A program made the position numbers and the translations under genes. DNA of 64,000 nucleotides from Burkholderia ambifaria AMMD (GTDB taxonomy: Bacteria; Pseudomonadota; Gammaproteobacteria; Burkholderiales; Burkholderiaceae), in contig NC_008390.1 of assembly GCF_000203915.1 (NCBI RefSeq), positions 1,488,001-1,552,000 on the forward strand, given 5' to 3'. Below are positions 1 to 8,526 of this stretch, piece after piece. Numbering within the stretch: the stretch's first letter is position 1; every line of letters starts with the position of its first letter. The notes under the pieces are model-generated. The model was not told the origin of the DNA. It was given only the letters and a program-made list of their open reading frames with translations, and ran no database searches.

Positions 1-57
1 CGGAAATCGAATGGATTATTCGAAAAAAGGAAAGGTTCGCGCGGGATCGAGGCCAGG

Positions 58-963
58 ATGCTGATCGACGATCTCCCGGCGCTCGATACCTTCGCGAGGA
101 TCGTGTCGGCCGGCAGTCTGTCGGCGGCGGCGCGCGAGCTGGACTTGTCGCTGTCCGTCGTCAGCAAGCGGCTTGCGCATCTCGAATCGCAGCTCGGCGT
201 GCGTCTGCTGCACCGGACGACGCGGCAGCAGACGCTGACCGACGACGGTGCGCAGTTCCACGCGCAGGTGCTGCGCATCCTCGCCGAAGTCGAGCGTGCC
301 GAAACGCTGATGAGCGATCGCCGCGGCACGGTCGGTGGGGTGCTGCGCGTGACGGCGCCGGGCGAGCTCGGCCGGCTGCGGATCGCGCCGCTCATCGCGG
401 CGTTTCAGCGGCGGCATCCCGAACTGATCGTGCAACTGATGCTGACCGATGCGATCGTCGATCTGCTCGCGCACGACATCGATGTCGCCGTGCGGATCGG
501 CAGCCTCGCCGATTCGACGATGATCGCGCGCGAGCTGGCGCCGAATCATCGCGTGCTTTGCGCGTCGCCGAGCTATGTCGCCGCGCACGGTTTGCCGGCT
601 GAACCGGCCGAGCTTCGTGCGCACCGATGCATCGTGATGGGCGATCAGCCGCGTGCCGAGTGGCGGTTCGACGGCGCACACGGCACGGTTGCGGTCGAGG
701 TGACGGCCGCGCTGCTGACGAACGACGGCGGCGCGGCTCGCACGTTGGCGCTGGAGGGCGCGGGCATCGCGCTGAAGTCGATCTGGGACGTCGGTGCCGA
801 TCTCGATGCCGGTCGACTGGTCCGCGTGCTGCCGGCATTCGCGGCGCCGGCGGCGCCGCTTCATGCGGTTTATCCCGGTGGTCGTCACGTGCCGTTGCGC
901 GTGCGCGCCTTCGTCGATTTCCTGCGCGAGCAGTTGCGTGGCGCGTGGGGCCGCGGCGACTGA
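58..963 (+). CDS. LysR-family transcriptional regulator
   Basis: This 301-aa protein has the usual length and layout of LysR-type regulators. A winged helix-turn-helix occupies about residues 5-63 (FARIVSAGSLSAAARELDLS, then LESQLGVRLLHRTTR), followed by a two-lobed effector-binding domain from about residue 90. The second domain reads like the CrgA/YhjC-type substrate-binding fold (VTAPGELGRLRIAPL, DIDVAVRIGSL). The ATG has a purine-rich GAGGCCAGG just upstream. It lies 130 bp before an alpha/beta hydrolase on the same strand. Many LysR genes regulate a divergent neighbour, and the sequence upstream of this one is mostly outside the window, so no target can be named. Confidence 0.93.
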   Translation: MLIDDLPALDTFARIVSAGSLSAAARELDLSLSVVSKRLAHLESQLGVRLLHRTTRQQTLTDDGAQFHAQVLRILAEVERAETLMSDRRGTVGGVLRVTAPGELGRLRIAPLIAAFQRRHPELIVQLMLTDAIVDLLAHDIDVAVRIGSLADSTMIARELAPNHRVLCASPSYVAAHGLPAEPAELRAHRCIVMGDQPRAEWRFDGAHGTVAVEVTAALLTNDGGAARTLALEGAGIALKSIWDVGADLDAGRLVRVLPAFAAPAAPLHAVYPGGRHVPLRVRAFVDFLREQLRGAWGRGD

Positions 964-1095
964 GCGCGCTGCGAGCGATGTGCCGGCGGGGGGGCGTGCG
1001 TGACGACCTGCGTTGACGAAGCGGTTTACAATCGTTTGCATCGGGCGGCGCACGCGTTGCCCGCCGCGCCGCCTCTGTTCGACAGGATCCCAACG

Positions 1096-1989
1096 ATGCC
1101 GATCACCTCAGCGAATCCCCCGGTTCCCCGTCAGCGACGCGTGCAGTGTGCAAGCGCCGCCGGCCTTCACCACGTCGCCTATACCGAATGGGGCGACCCG
1201 GCCAATCCGCGCGTGCTGGTCTGCGTGCATGGCCTGACCCGTTCGGGGCGCGACTTCGACCGGCTCGCCGCCGCGCTGTCCGATACATATCGCGTCGTCT
1301 GCCCCGACGTCGTCGGGCGCGGTCGCTCCGACTGGCTCGCCGATCCGCGGCATTACGCGATTCCGCAATACGTCGCCGACATGGTCACGCTGATCGCGCG
1401 GCTCGACGTCGAGTCGGTCGACTGGTTCGGCACGTCGATGGGCGGGCTGATCGGCATGGCGCTCGTGGGGTTGCCCGGTTCGCCGCTGCGCCGGATGATC
1501 GTCAACGACGTCGGCCCGCGCATCGAACCCGATTCGCTGACGCGCATCGGCGAATACCTCGGCGTGCAGCCGCGCTTCGCGACCGAGCAGGAAGGCGTCG
1601 ACTATCTGACGTCGCTATCGTTGCCGTTCGGGGAGTTGACCGCCGACGAATGGCGCGAGATCAACCGGCCGCTGCTGCGCGAGCTGCCCGACGGCGGCTG
1701 GACGATGCGCTACGATCCGCGCATCGCCGAGCCGTTCAAGGCGACGACGCCCGAGCTGGCCGCGCTCGGTGAGGCCACCCTGTGGCGCGCGATCGAGACG
1801 ACCGATGCGTCGCTGCTCGTCGTGCGCGGCGCCGAGTCGGACCTGTTGTCGCGCGAGACCGCCGCCGAGATGGTGCGCCGCGGCCGACATGTGACGCAGG
1901 CGGAAATTCCCGGCACGGGGCACGCGCCGGCATTCCTGAACGCCGACCAGATTGCGCTCGCGCGGCGGTTTTTCGTCGAAGGCGCCTGA
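1096..1989 (+). CDS. alpha/beta-fold hydrolase
   Basis: This is an alpha/beta hydrolase of 297 aa when started at the ATG beginning MPITSANP; the open frame extends upstream to 1000, but that stretch looks non-coding. The nucleophile elbow GTSMGG (consensus G-x-S-x-G) supplies the catalytic Ser, an oxyanion-type HG occurs in VCVHGLTRSG, and the late PGTGHAP motif supplies the catalytic His. Such enzymes hydrolyse ester, lactone or C-C bonds, and the substrate cannot be inferred. No signal peptide is seen, so it is probably cytoplasmic. It is followed after 74 bp by a RidA-family gene on the same strand. Confidence 0.9.
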   Translation: MPITSANPPVPRQRRVQCASAAGLHHVAYTEWGDPANPRVLVCVHGLTRSGRDFDRLAAALSDTYRVVCPDVVGRGRSDWLADPRHYAIPQYVADMVTLIARLDVESVDWFGTSMGGLIGMALVGLPGSPLRRMIVNDVGPRIEPDSLTRIGEYLGVQPRFATEQEGVDYLTSLSLPFGELTADEWREINRPLLRELPDGGWTMRYDPRIAEPFKATTPELAALGEATLWRAIETTDASLLVVRGAESDLLSRETAAEMVRRGRHVTQAEIPGTGHAPAFLNADQIALARRFFVEGA

Positions 1990-2063
1990 TAAACGCGTCA
2001 TAATATGCGGTTCGGCGCCGCACCGTCGCCGATTCTTCACCACTCAAACGACCGGAACATTCC

Positions 2064-2417
2064 ATGGCAGTCATTCGTCACCACGTCGGAGCCCGCCTCT
2101 CCGAAACCGCGATCCACAACGGTACCGTGTATCTGGCTGGCCAGATCGCCGAAGACACCACCCAGGACATCAAGGGCCAGACGCGCGAAGTGCTGGGCCA
2201 CATCGACCGCCTGCTCGCCGAAGCGAACAGCGACAAGGCGCATCTGCTGTCGGTGCAGATCTACATTTCGGATCTCGCGAACTTCGAAGGCATGAACGCG
2301 GAGTGGGACGCGTGGGTCGCGCCGGGCAACACGCCGCCGCGCGCGACCGTCGAGGCGAAGCTCGCGGATCCAGCGCTGCTGGTCGAGATCGTCGTCGTCG
2401 CCGCGCAGCGGAGCTGA
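2064..2417 (+). CDS. RidA/YjgF-family protein
   Basis: This 117-aa RidA-like protein has the family's compact chorismate-mutase-like fold. The signature segment NTPPRATVEA carries the conserved Arg that binds the substrate carboxylate in RidA enamine/imine deaminases. RidA members hydrolyse reactive 2-aminoacrylate-type intermediates made by PLP enzymes, although several subfamilies have other or unknown substrates. The sequence (YLAGQIAEDTTQDIKGQTREVL) resembles the RidA subgroup common in Burkholderiales rather than E. coli RidA itself. It sits 40 bp upstream of relA on the same strand, so the two may be co-transcribed. Confidence 0.9.
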   Translation: MAVIRHHVGARLSETAIHNGTVYLAGQIAEDTTQDIKGQTREVLGHIDRLLAEANSDKAHLLSVQIYISDLANFEGMNAEWDAWVAPGNTPPRATVEAKLADPALLVEIVVVAAQRS

Positions 2418-2456
2418 GCGAAGCATCACGATGACCGCAATACGCCAGGCCGTGCG

Positions 2457-4676
2457 ATGACCGAGTCCGTTACCGCTTCTTCCGTCGCGGCGCCGTCGTT
2501 CGACGACGTGCTCGCGTTCGTGCGCGAGCGGGCCGGCGACGCGCGCCTGTCGACGGGCGAACTGCTCGCCGATCACTCGGCGGGCACCGCATCGATCATG
2601 CGCACGTTGAACGTCGACCCGCACGCGATGCAGGCGGCCGCGCTGTTCGTGCTGACGCCGCATCTGAACGATCCCGAGCGGGAACTGACCGAACGGTTCG
2701 GCGAAGAGGTCGCGCGGCTCGTGTCCGACGTGCGCAAGCTGCTGCGGCTCGGCACCGTCAGCCTGCGCGCCCAGAATGCGATGCCTGAAGCCGGGCGCGA
2801 CGCGGCGGAAGAGCGGCGCACGCAGATCGAGGCGCTGCGCAAGATGCTGCTGGCGTTCGCGCAGGACATCCGCGTGGTGCTGATCCGGCTGGCGTCGCGG
2901 TTGCAGTCGCTGCGGTATTACGCGGCGGCGAAGATCGATCCGCCGCCCGACGTCGCGCGCGAGACACTCGAGATCTACGCGCCGCTCGCGAACCGTCTCG
3001 GCATCTGGCAACTGAAGTGGGAACTCGAGGATCTCGCGTTCCGCTTCGAGGATCCGGTCACCTACAAGCGCATCGCCAAGCTGCTCGACGAGAAGCGCAT
3101 CGAGCGCGAGGCGTACGTCGCGCAGGCGATCGAGCGGCTCCAGCACGAACTGGCGGAAGCGCACATCCCGGCCGACGTGAGCGGGCGGCCGAAACATATC
3201 TACAGCATCTGGCGCAAGATGCGCGGCAAGGAGCTCGACTTCGCCGAGCTGTACGACGTGCGGGCGTTTCGCGTGATCGTGCCGGACATCAAGGATTGCT
3301 ACGCGGTGCTCGGCATCGTGCATCACCTGTGGCAGCCGGTGCCGAAGGAATTCGACGACTACATCTCGCGCCCGAAGCCGAACGGCTACAAGTCGCTGCA
3401 TACGGTCGTGATCGGCGACGACGGCCGCGCGTTCGAGGTGCAGATCCGCACGCAGGAAATGCACCGCTTCGCGGAGTACGGGATCGCCGCGCACTGGCGC
3501 TACAAGGAAGCCGGCGCACGCGGCTATGGCGGCCAGTTCTCGGCGAGCGACAAGTACGACGAGAAGATCGCGTGGCTGCGCCAGCTGCTCGCATGGAAGG
3601 ACGACGTCGAAGTGTCGGGCGACCAGGCGTGGGCCCAGCTGCGCGAGACGTCGCTCGACGACGACCACATCTACGTGCTGACGCCGCAGGCGCGCGTGAT
3701 CGCGCTGCCGCAGGGGGCGACGCCGGTCGATTTCGCGTACCACCTGCACAGCGAGCTCGGCCATCGCTGCCGCGGCGCGCGCGTCGACGGCGTGATGGTG
3801 CCGCTGAACACGTCGCTCGCGAACGGCCAGACGGTCGAGATCGTCGCGGTGAAGGAGGGCGGCCCGTCGCGCGACTGGCTGAACCTGCAGCTCGGCTACC
3901 TGAAGAGTTCGCGTGCGCGACAGAAGGTGCGCGCGTGGTTCAACTCGATCGAGCAGGAAGAGAACATCGCGCATGGCCGCGCGCTCGTCGAAAAGACGCT
4001 GCAGCGCGAGGGCAAGACGTCGGTCAATCTCGACAACCTCGCCGCGAAGCTCGGCTTCAAGTCGCCCGACGAACTGTTCTCGGTCGTGGGCAAGGAAGAA
4101 TTCAGCCTGCGCCACGTCGAGCAGGCGCTGTCCGATGCGCCGCCGCCCGAGCATGCGCCCGAGGCGCCCGCCGATTTCGAGAAGCGCAGCAGCGGGGCGA
4201 GTGTCGCGCACGGCGCGTCGACCGGCGTGCTGGTGGTCGGCGTCGATGCGCTGTTGACCCAGCTTGCGCGCTGCTGCCGTCCGGCGCCGCCCGACCCGAT
4301 CAGCGGTTTCGTCACGCGCGGCAAGGGAATGTCGATTCACCGCAGCGACTGCCCCACCTTCCGGCGGATGGCCGAACGGGCGCCGGAGCGCGTGCTGCAG
4401 ACGACCTGGTCGGCCGATGTGCTGGGCGGACGCGGCGCGTCCGTCTATCCGGTCGACCTGATGATCGAGGCAAGCGACCGGCAAGGCTTGCTGCGTGACA
4501 TCTCCGAAGTGTTCGCGCGCGAAAAAATGAACGTGGTGGGCGTGAAGACGCAGAGCCGCCGCAATGCGGCGTTCATGCAGTTCACGGTCGAGGTGTCGAA
4601 TTCCGCGCAGGTGCAGCGTGCGTGCACGCTGCTTGGCGAAGTGGCGGGCGTCGTGCGGGCGGGGCGCAAGACGTGA
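2457..4676 (+). CDS. relA: RelA, (p)ppGpp synthetase
   Basis: This 739-aa RelA/SpoT homologue transfers pyrophosphate from ATP to GDP or GTP to make the stringent-response alarmone. The N-terminal hydrolase-like region (about 20-190) lacks the HD catalytic signature: the site reads AAALFVLTPHLND where hydrolases have an HDxxED box. The synthetase domain carries EFDDYISRPKPNGYKSLHT at E298-D301, which is the EXDD form of mono-functional RelA rather than the RXKD of bifunctional SpoT/Rel. A TGS domain follows (about 400-465), then a zinc-finger-like region with CCRP, and a C-terminal ACT domain (about 665-739). The protein should act on stalled ribosomes. A separate SpoT should exist elsewhere in the genome. 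Confidence 0.96.
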   Translation: MTESVTASSVAAPSFDDVLAFVRERAGDARLSTGELLADHSAGTASIMRTLNVDPHAMQAAALFVLTPHLNDPERELTERFGEEVARLVSDVRKLLRLGTVSLRAQNAMPEAGRDAAEERRTQIEALRKMLLAFAQDIRVVLIRLASRLQSLRYYAAAKIDPPPDVARETLEIYAPLANRLGIWQLKWELEDLAFRFEDPVTYKRIAKLLDEKRIEREAYVAQAIERLQHELAEAHIPADVSGRPKHIYSIWRKMRGKELDFAELYDVRAFRVIVPDIKDCYAVLGIVHHLWQPVPKEFDDYISRPKPNGYKSLHTVVIGDDGRAFEVQIRTQEMHRFAEYGIAAHWRYKEAGARGYGGQFSASDKYDEKIAWLRQLLAWKDDVEVSGDQAWAQLRETSLDDDHIYVLTPQARVIALPQGATPVDFAYHLHSELGHRCRGARVDGVMVPLNTSLANGQTVEIVAVKEGGPSRDWLNLQLGYLKSSRARQKVRAWFNSIEQEENIAHGRALVEKTLQREGKTSVNLDNLAAKLGFKSPDELFSVVGKEEFSLRHVEQALSDAPPPEHAPEAPADFEKRSSGASVAHGASTGVLVVGVDALLTQLARCCRPAPPDPISGFVTRGKGMSIHRSDCPTFRRMAERAPERVLQTTWSADVLGGRGASVYPVDLMIEASDRQGLLRDISEVFAREKMNVVGVKTQSRRNAAFMQFTVEVSNSAQVQRACTLLGEVAGVVRAGRKT

Positions 4677-4730
4677 CGTCCCTGTAATGGGGCCGGAATA
4701 CGAGCCTTTTGCTGCGGCCGCATAAAACAC

Positions 4731-4759
4731 TTGCCAAGTCGGCGCTGGCTCCATATAAT
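4731..4759 (+). promoter_or_regulatory. sigma-70 promoter of tRNA-Val
   Basis: The -35 box TTGCCA (4731-4736), an exact 17-bp spacer and the -10 box TATAAT (4754-4759) lie 12 bp before the tRNA-Val gene. Transcription would begin close to position 4766. Confidence 0.8.
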
Positions 4760-4771
4760 CTTAGCTTCTCT

Positions 4772-4848
4772 AGGCTCGTAGCTCAGCTGGTTAGAGCACC
4801 ACCTTGACATGGTGGGGGTCGTTGGTTCGAGTCCAATCGAGCCTACCA
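4772..4848 (+). tRNA. tRNA-Val (anticodon GAC)
   Basis: This 77-nt cloverleaf has a 7-bp acceptor stem AGGCTCG/CGAGCCT, a D arm with AGCTGGTTA, the anticodon stem CCACC/GGTGG enclosing the loop TTGACAT (anticodon GAC), a T arm with TTCGAGT, and an encoded ACCA end. It reads the valine codons GUC and GUU. It is preceded by its own promoter. The 195 nt after it, up to the terminator at 5043, have no other terminator with a T-run, so the transcript may extend into the thrS leader. Confidence 0.97.
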
Positions 4849-4857
4849 ACGAATTGA

Positions 4858-5008
4858 GAATGCCCGGTTTCCGGGTATTCGATGCAGTAGATAACTCAAC
4901 GCGAACAGGGCGAATACGGTTATGACACCGCGAACGTTGACCGAAACCTTTTCGGAGCGACGCTAGTCGAGGAACGTTTTCGCCCTTTCAGTCTGAGTGA
5001 AGTATCGA
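4858..5008 (+). ncRNA. structured RNA upstream of thrS (tRNA-Val tail or thrS leader)
   Basis: No gene is seen here, but the region can fold. A 10-bp hairpin GAATGCCCGG/CCGGGTATTC (4858-4880) follows the tRNA. A long-range helix pairs GGGCGAATACG (4908-4918) with CGTTTTCGCCC (4975-4985) with a single mismatch and encloses the hairpin CCGAAA/TTTCGG (4941-4955). An intrinsic terminator follows at once (5009-5043). This could be a processed tail of the tRNA-Val transcript released as a small RNA, or an attenuating leader of thrS. In E. coli thrS is autoregulated through a tRNA-like leader, but I cannot show such mimicry here. Confidence 0.4.
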
Positions 5009-5043
5009 ATGCGGCCCCTCGAAAGCGGGGCCGCATTTTTTTT
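5009..5043 (+). terminator. intrinsic terminator between tRNA-Val and thrS
   Basis: An 11-bp stem AATGCGGCCCC/GGGGCCGCATT (5009-5019 with 5027-5037) is followed by an uninterrupted T-run to 5043. It lies 75 bp before the thrS start, so it can end the tRNA transcript or act as an attenuator for thrS. Confidence 0.85.
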
Positions 5044-5118
5044 GTCGCGAAATTTCGCGCGCGACTTTTATATCGCGTACCTGGTTTGCCGCCCACTGTC
5101 GGCATCACGGAGATTGCT

Positions 5119-7026
5119 ATGGTTTCGATACGCTTGCCTGACGGCTCAGTTCGACAATACGAGCATCCGGTGACAGTTGCCGAGGTTGCAGCCTCGATCG
5201 GTCCCGGCCTCGCGAAGGCTGCGCTTGGAGGCAAGCTCGACGGCGAGCTCGTCGACACGTCCACGGTCATCGATCGCGACGCAGCGCTCGCGATCATCAC
5301 GGACAAGGATGCCGACGGTCTCGACATCATCCGTCACTCGACCGCGCACTTGCTCGCGTACGCGGTGAAGGAACTGTATCCGGATGCGCAGGTGACGATC
5401 GGTCCCGTGATCGACAACGGCTTCTACTACGACTTCTCGTATAACCGCCCGTTTACGCCCGAAGATCTGGAAAAGATCGAAAAGCGCATGCAGGAAATCG
5501 CGAAGAAGGACGAGCCGGTGACGCGCCGCGTCGTGTCGCGCGACGAGGCGGCCGGCTATTTCCGCAGCATCGGCGAGAAGTACAAGGCCGAGATCATCGA
5601 ATCGATTCCGCAAACCGACGAAATCAAGCTGTACTCGCACGGCGGCTTCACGGATCTGTGCCGCGGCCCGCACGTGCCGTCGACCGGCAAGCTGAAGGTC
5701 TTCAAGCTGATGAAGGTCGCGGGCGCGTACTGGCGCGGCGACTCGAAGAACGAGCAGCTGCAGCGCATCTACGGTACGGCCTGGACGAAGAAGGAAGACC
5801 AGGACCAATACCTGCACATGCTCGAGGAAGCGGAAAAGCGCGACCACCGCAAGCTCGGCAAGCAGCTCGACCTGTTCCACATGCAGGAAGAGTCTCCGGG
5901 CATGGTGTTCTGGCATCCGAAGGGCTGGGCGCTGTGGCAGCAGGTCGAGCAGTACATGCGCCGCCGCGTGAACGACGCCGGCTACCTCGAGATCAAGACG
6001 CCGATGATCATGGACCGCTCGCTGTGGGAAGCGTCGGGCCACTGGCAGAACTACCGCGAGAACATGTTCACGACGGAGTCGGAGAAGCGCGACTACGCGA
6101 TCAAGCCGATGAACTGTCCGGGGCACGTTCAGGTGTTCAAGCACGGTCTGCGCTCGTACCGCGACCTGCCGCTGCGCTACGCGGAATTCGGTTCGTGCCA
6201 CCGCAACGAGGCATCGGGCGCGCTGCATGGCCTGATGCGCGTGCGCGGCTTCGTGCAGGACGATGCGCACATCTTCTGTACGGAAGAGCAGTTCATCGCC
6301 GAGTCGATCGCGTTCAATACGCTGGCGATGAGCGTGTACAAGGATTTCGGGTTCGAGCACATCGACATCAAGCTGTCGCTGCGCCCCGAACAGCGTGCGG
6401 GCACGGATGAGACGTGGGATCGTGCCGAGCAGGGCCTGCGCGACGCGCTGACGGCGTGCGGCCTGTCGTGGGAAGAGCTGCCGGGCGAAGGTGCGTTCTA
6501 TGGTCCGAAGATCGAGTACCACATCAAGGACGCGCTCGGCCGGTCGTGGCAGTGCGGCACGCTGCAGCTCGACATGGTGCTGCCGGAGCGCCTCGGTGCC
6601 GAGTACGTCGCGGAGGACAACAGCCGCCGCCGGCCGGTGATGCTGCACCGTGCGATCGTCGGTTCGATGGAGCGATTCCTCGGCATTCTGATCGAGCACC
6701 ATGCCGGCGCGATGCCGGCCTGGCTCGCGCCGTTCCAGGCAGTTGTGCTCAATATCGCCGAAAGTCAGGTGGAATATGCACACTCTCTGACCCAAACGTT
6801 GCAAAAACAAGGGGTTAGGGTGGCGGGCGATTTGCGCAACGAGAAGATTAGCTATAAAATACGCGAGCACACGCTGGAAAAGGTGCCTTATCTCCTCGTC
6901 GTGGGTGATAAGGAGCGTGATGCGCAAACGGTAGCCGTGCGTGCCCGTGGCGGCGTCGATCTTGGCGTTATGCCGATCGAAGCCTTCGTTGAGCGTCTGC
7001 AGGAAGACCTGCGCTCGTTCAAGTAA
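5119..7026 (+). CDS. thrS: threonyl-tRNA synthetase
   Basis: This 635-aa class II synthetase charges tRNA-Thr. It has an N-terminal TGS domain (about 1-62), the N2 editing domain with the metal-binding H-x3-H motif (HSTAH) and later CRGPHVP, a class II catalytic core with the zinc-ligand Cys in MNCPGH, and a C-terminal anticodon-binding domain (about 535-635). The start MVSIRLPDG is chosen because an ACGGAG ribosome-binding site lies 7 bp upstream; the open frame extends to 5086 without support. It heads thrS-infC-rpmI-rplT-pheST, the classic proteobacterial order. An intrinsic terminator and a foldable leader lie directly upstream. Confidence 0.98.
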   Translation: MVSIRLPDGSVRQYEHPVTVAEVAASIGPGLAKAALGGKLDGELVDTSTVIDRDAALAIITDKDADGLDIIRHSTAHLLAYAVKELYPDAQVTIGPVIDNGFYYDFSYNRPFTPEDLEKIEKRMQEIAKKDEPVTRRVVSRDEAAGYFRSIGEKYKAEIIESIPQTDEIKLYSHGGFTDLCRGPHVPSTGKLKVFKLMKVAGAYWRGDSKNEQLQRIYGTAWTKKEDQDQYLHMLEEAEKRDHRKLGKQLDLFHMQEESPGMVFWHPKGWALWQQVEQYMRRRVNDAGYLEIKTPMIMDRSLWEASGHWQNYRENMFTTESEKRDYAIKPMNCPGHVQVFKHGLRSYRDLPLRYAEFGSCHRNEASGALHGLMRVRGFVQDDAHIFCTEEQFIAESIAFNTLAMSVYKDFGFEHIDIKLSLRPEQRAGTDETWDRAEQGLRDALTACGLSWEELPGEGAFYGPKIEYHIKDALGRSWQCGTLQLDMVLPERLGAEYVAEDNSRRRPVMLHRAIVGSMERFLGILIEHHAGAMPAWLAPFQAVVLNIAESQVEYAHSLTQTLQKQGVRVAGDLRNEKISYKIREHTLEKVPYLLVVGDKERDAQTVAVRARGGVDLGVMPIEAFVERLQEDLRSFK

Positions 7027-7075
7027 CCGCCCTGGCAGCGCGGCTCGTTTTTTTAATTTTTAGAGGAAACGTAAC

Positions 7076-7600
7076 ATCGCTACTGATAAGTCGTCGCATC
7101 GCATCAACGGTGAAATCTCTGCGCCGGAAGTGCGTCTGGTCGGGCTCGAGAACGAACCGCTCGGTATCGTAAAACTCGCTGATGCGTTCCGTAAATCGGA
7201 AGAACTGGATGTCGACCTCGTGGAAATCGCGCCGCAAGCGGTTCCCCCGGTCTGCCGCCTGATGGACTACGGCAAGTTCAAGTATCAGGAGTCCAAGAAG
7301 CAGCACGAAGCGAAGCTGAAGCAGAAGGTCATCCAGGTGAAGGAAGTCAAATTCCGCCCGGGTACCGATGACGGTGACTACAACGTCAAGCTCCGCAATC
7401 TCGTGCGCTTCCTCGAAGAGGGCGACAAGACGAAGATCACGTTGCGTTTCCGCGGCCGCGAAATGGCTCACCAAGAGATCGGCATGCGGATGCTGGAACG
7501 TCTGCGCACGGATCTCGAGGAAGTCGGCCAGGTCGAGCAGATGCCGAAGATGGAAGGGCGCCAGATGATCATGGTGCTCTCGCCGAAGAAAAAGAAGTAA
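7076..7600 (+). CDS. infC: translation initiation factor IF-3 (ATC start)
   Basis: IF-3 binds the 30S subunit and rejects non-canonical initiation codons and non-initiator tRNA. The conserved N-terminus ([22 protein letters not shown]) is in frame only if translation starts at the ATC codon at 7076-7078, giving 174 aa. There is no ATG, GTG or TTG in frame near the expected start, and the first such codon is GTG at 7130, which would delete 18 conserved residues. An AGAGGA ribosome-binding site (7062-7067) is well placed. Rare AUU/AUC starts on infC are known to let IF-3 repress its own translation. The C-terminal domain ends with the typical MVLSPKKKK tail. Confidence 0.96.
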   Translation: MATDKSSHRINGEISAPEVRLVGLENEPLGIVKLADAFRKSEELDVDLVEIAPQAVPPVCRLMDYGKFKYQESKKQHEAKLKQKVIQVKEVKFRPGTDDGDYNVKLRNLVRFLEEGDKTKITLRFRGREMAHQEIGMRMLERLRTDLEEVGQVEQMPKMEGRQMIMVLSPKKKK

Positions 7601-7790
7601 CGGGCCCGCGCGCACGGCGCGCAGGTTCGCAAGTGGTTCGGTGCGTTGCCCGGTCAGGGCGGCGCGCCAGCAATGACGGCGGCTGCGCAAGCGGTTCGCC
7701 GTACACAAGTGGACTGGGTTTCGAAGGGCGGGTCAAGGGCGCATGCCAACCGCACACCCATCGCCATCTAATAAACTGGAGTTGTTCGTC
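7601..7790 (+). other. infC-rpmI spacer with direct repeat
   Basis: The 190-bp spacer has no gene. It holds a 13-bp direct repeat differing at one base, CGCAAGTGGTTCG (7628-7640) and CGCAAGCGGTTCG (7686-7698). In enterobacteria the region before rpmI is the site where L20 represses rpmI-rplT translation through an rRNA-like structure. Whether this spacer does the same is inference. Confidence 0.35.
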
Positions 7791-7988
7791 ATGCCTAAGA
7801 TGAAGACCAAGAAGAGTGCTGCAAAGCGCTTCGTGGTGCGTCCGGGCGGTACCGTCAAGCGCGGTCAAGCCTTCAAGCGTCACATCCTGACCAAGAAAAC
7901 CACGAAGAACAAGCGTCACCTGCGCGGCGCAACGGCAGTTCATGATTCCGATCTGAACTCCGTCCGCGCAATGCTGCCGTTCGCGTAA
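7791..7988 (+). CDS. rpmI: ribosomal protein bL35
   Basis: This is a 65-aa basic 50S protein with the L35 signature [14 protein letters not shown] and a C-terminal MLPFA. The start is the internal ATG at 7791, preceded by CTGGAG; upstream codons in the open frame do not match the family. It is followed after 30 bp by rplT, the usual pairing. Confidence 0.97.
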
Positions 7989-8018
7989 CCCCTCAACTGA
8001 TACTCTAAGGAGAGAAAC

Positions 8019-8378
8019 ATGCCTCGAGTCAAACGTGGGGTAACCGCACGGGCCCGCCACAAGAAGATCATCAAGCTGGCCAAGGGTTATCGCGGCCGTC
8101 GCAATAACGTCTACCGCATCGCCAAGCAGGCGGTGATGCGTGCTGGTCAGTACGCGTACCGCGATCGCCGCAACAAGAAGCGTGTGTTCCGCGCACTGTG
8201 GATCACGCGTATCAACGCGGCGGTTCGCCAGCACGACATGACCTACAGCGTGTTCATCAACGGCCTGAAGAAGGCGTCGATCGAACTCGACCGTAAGGTC
8301 CTGGCCGACATGGCGGTGTTCGACAAGGCTGCTTTTGCTGCGATCGTCCAGCAGGTGAAAGCCGCCGTTGCAGCCTAA
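8019..8378 (+). CDS. rplT: ribosomal protein bL20
   Basis: The protein is 119 aa, begins [17 protein letters not shown] and has the family's long basic N-terminal helix, followed by a globular domain ending in [13 protein letters not shown]20 is needed early in 50S assembly and in many bacteria represses its own operon. A strong AAGGAGAG site precedes the ATG. An intrinsic terminator follows 68 bp downstream. Confidence 0.98.
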
Positions 8379-8446
8379 TTGCGAAATTAGCACTGCGTGG
8401 TGAGTTGCAGCGATGTTCCGGTAGTTTCGGCCGCTGCAGCGAAAAC

Positions 8447-8470
8447 GGGGCTCTTCCGAGCCCCTTTTTT
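8447..8470 (+). terminator. terminator/attenuator between rplT and pheS
   Basis: The stem GGGGCTC/GAGCCCC with loop TTCC is followed by six Ts. A preceding hairpin GCAGCG...CGCTGC (8407-8437) sits just upstream. It is 56 bp before pheS and may attenuate pheST, but no Phe-rich leader peptide is visible. Confidence 0.85.
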
Positions 8471-8526
8471 GTTTGGTGGGCAGATTTGCTCGCCAAGACC
8501 GAATGACGTTGGAAATGATGGGATCT

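Noticed and set aside
1013..1033. TTGACG and TACAAT before the hydrolase gene as a promoter
   Set aside because: The two boxes are only 8 bp apart, so they cannot form one sigma-70 promoter.
2037..4754. A 905-aa open frame antisense to ridA and relA
   Set aside because: It is extremely Arg/His/Leu-rich with no motif, and it is a shadow of high-GC coding on the other strand. The same applies to 41937-44729, 44913-47657, 30019-32874 and 13048-14901.
8397..8470. Leader peptide for pheST attenuation
   Set aside because: The short frame has no run of Phe codons before the terminator and no clear ribosome-binding site.
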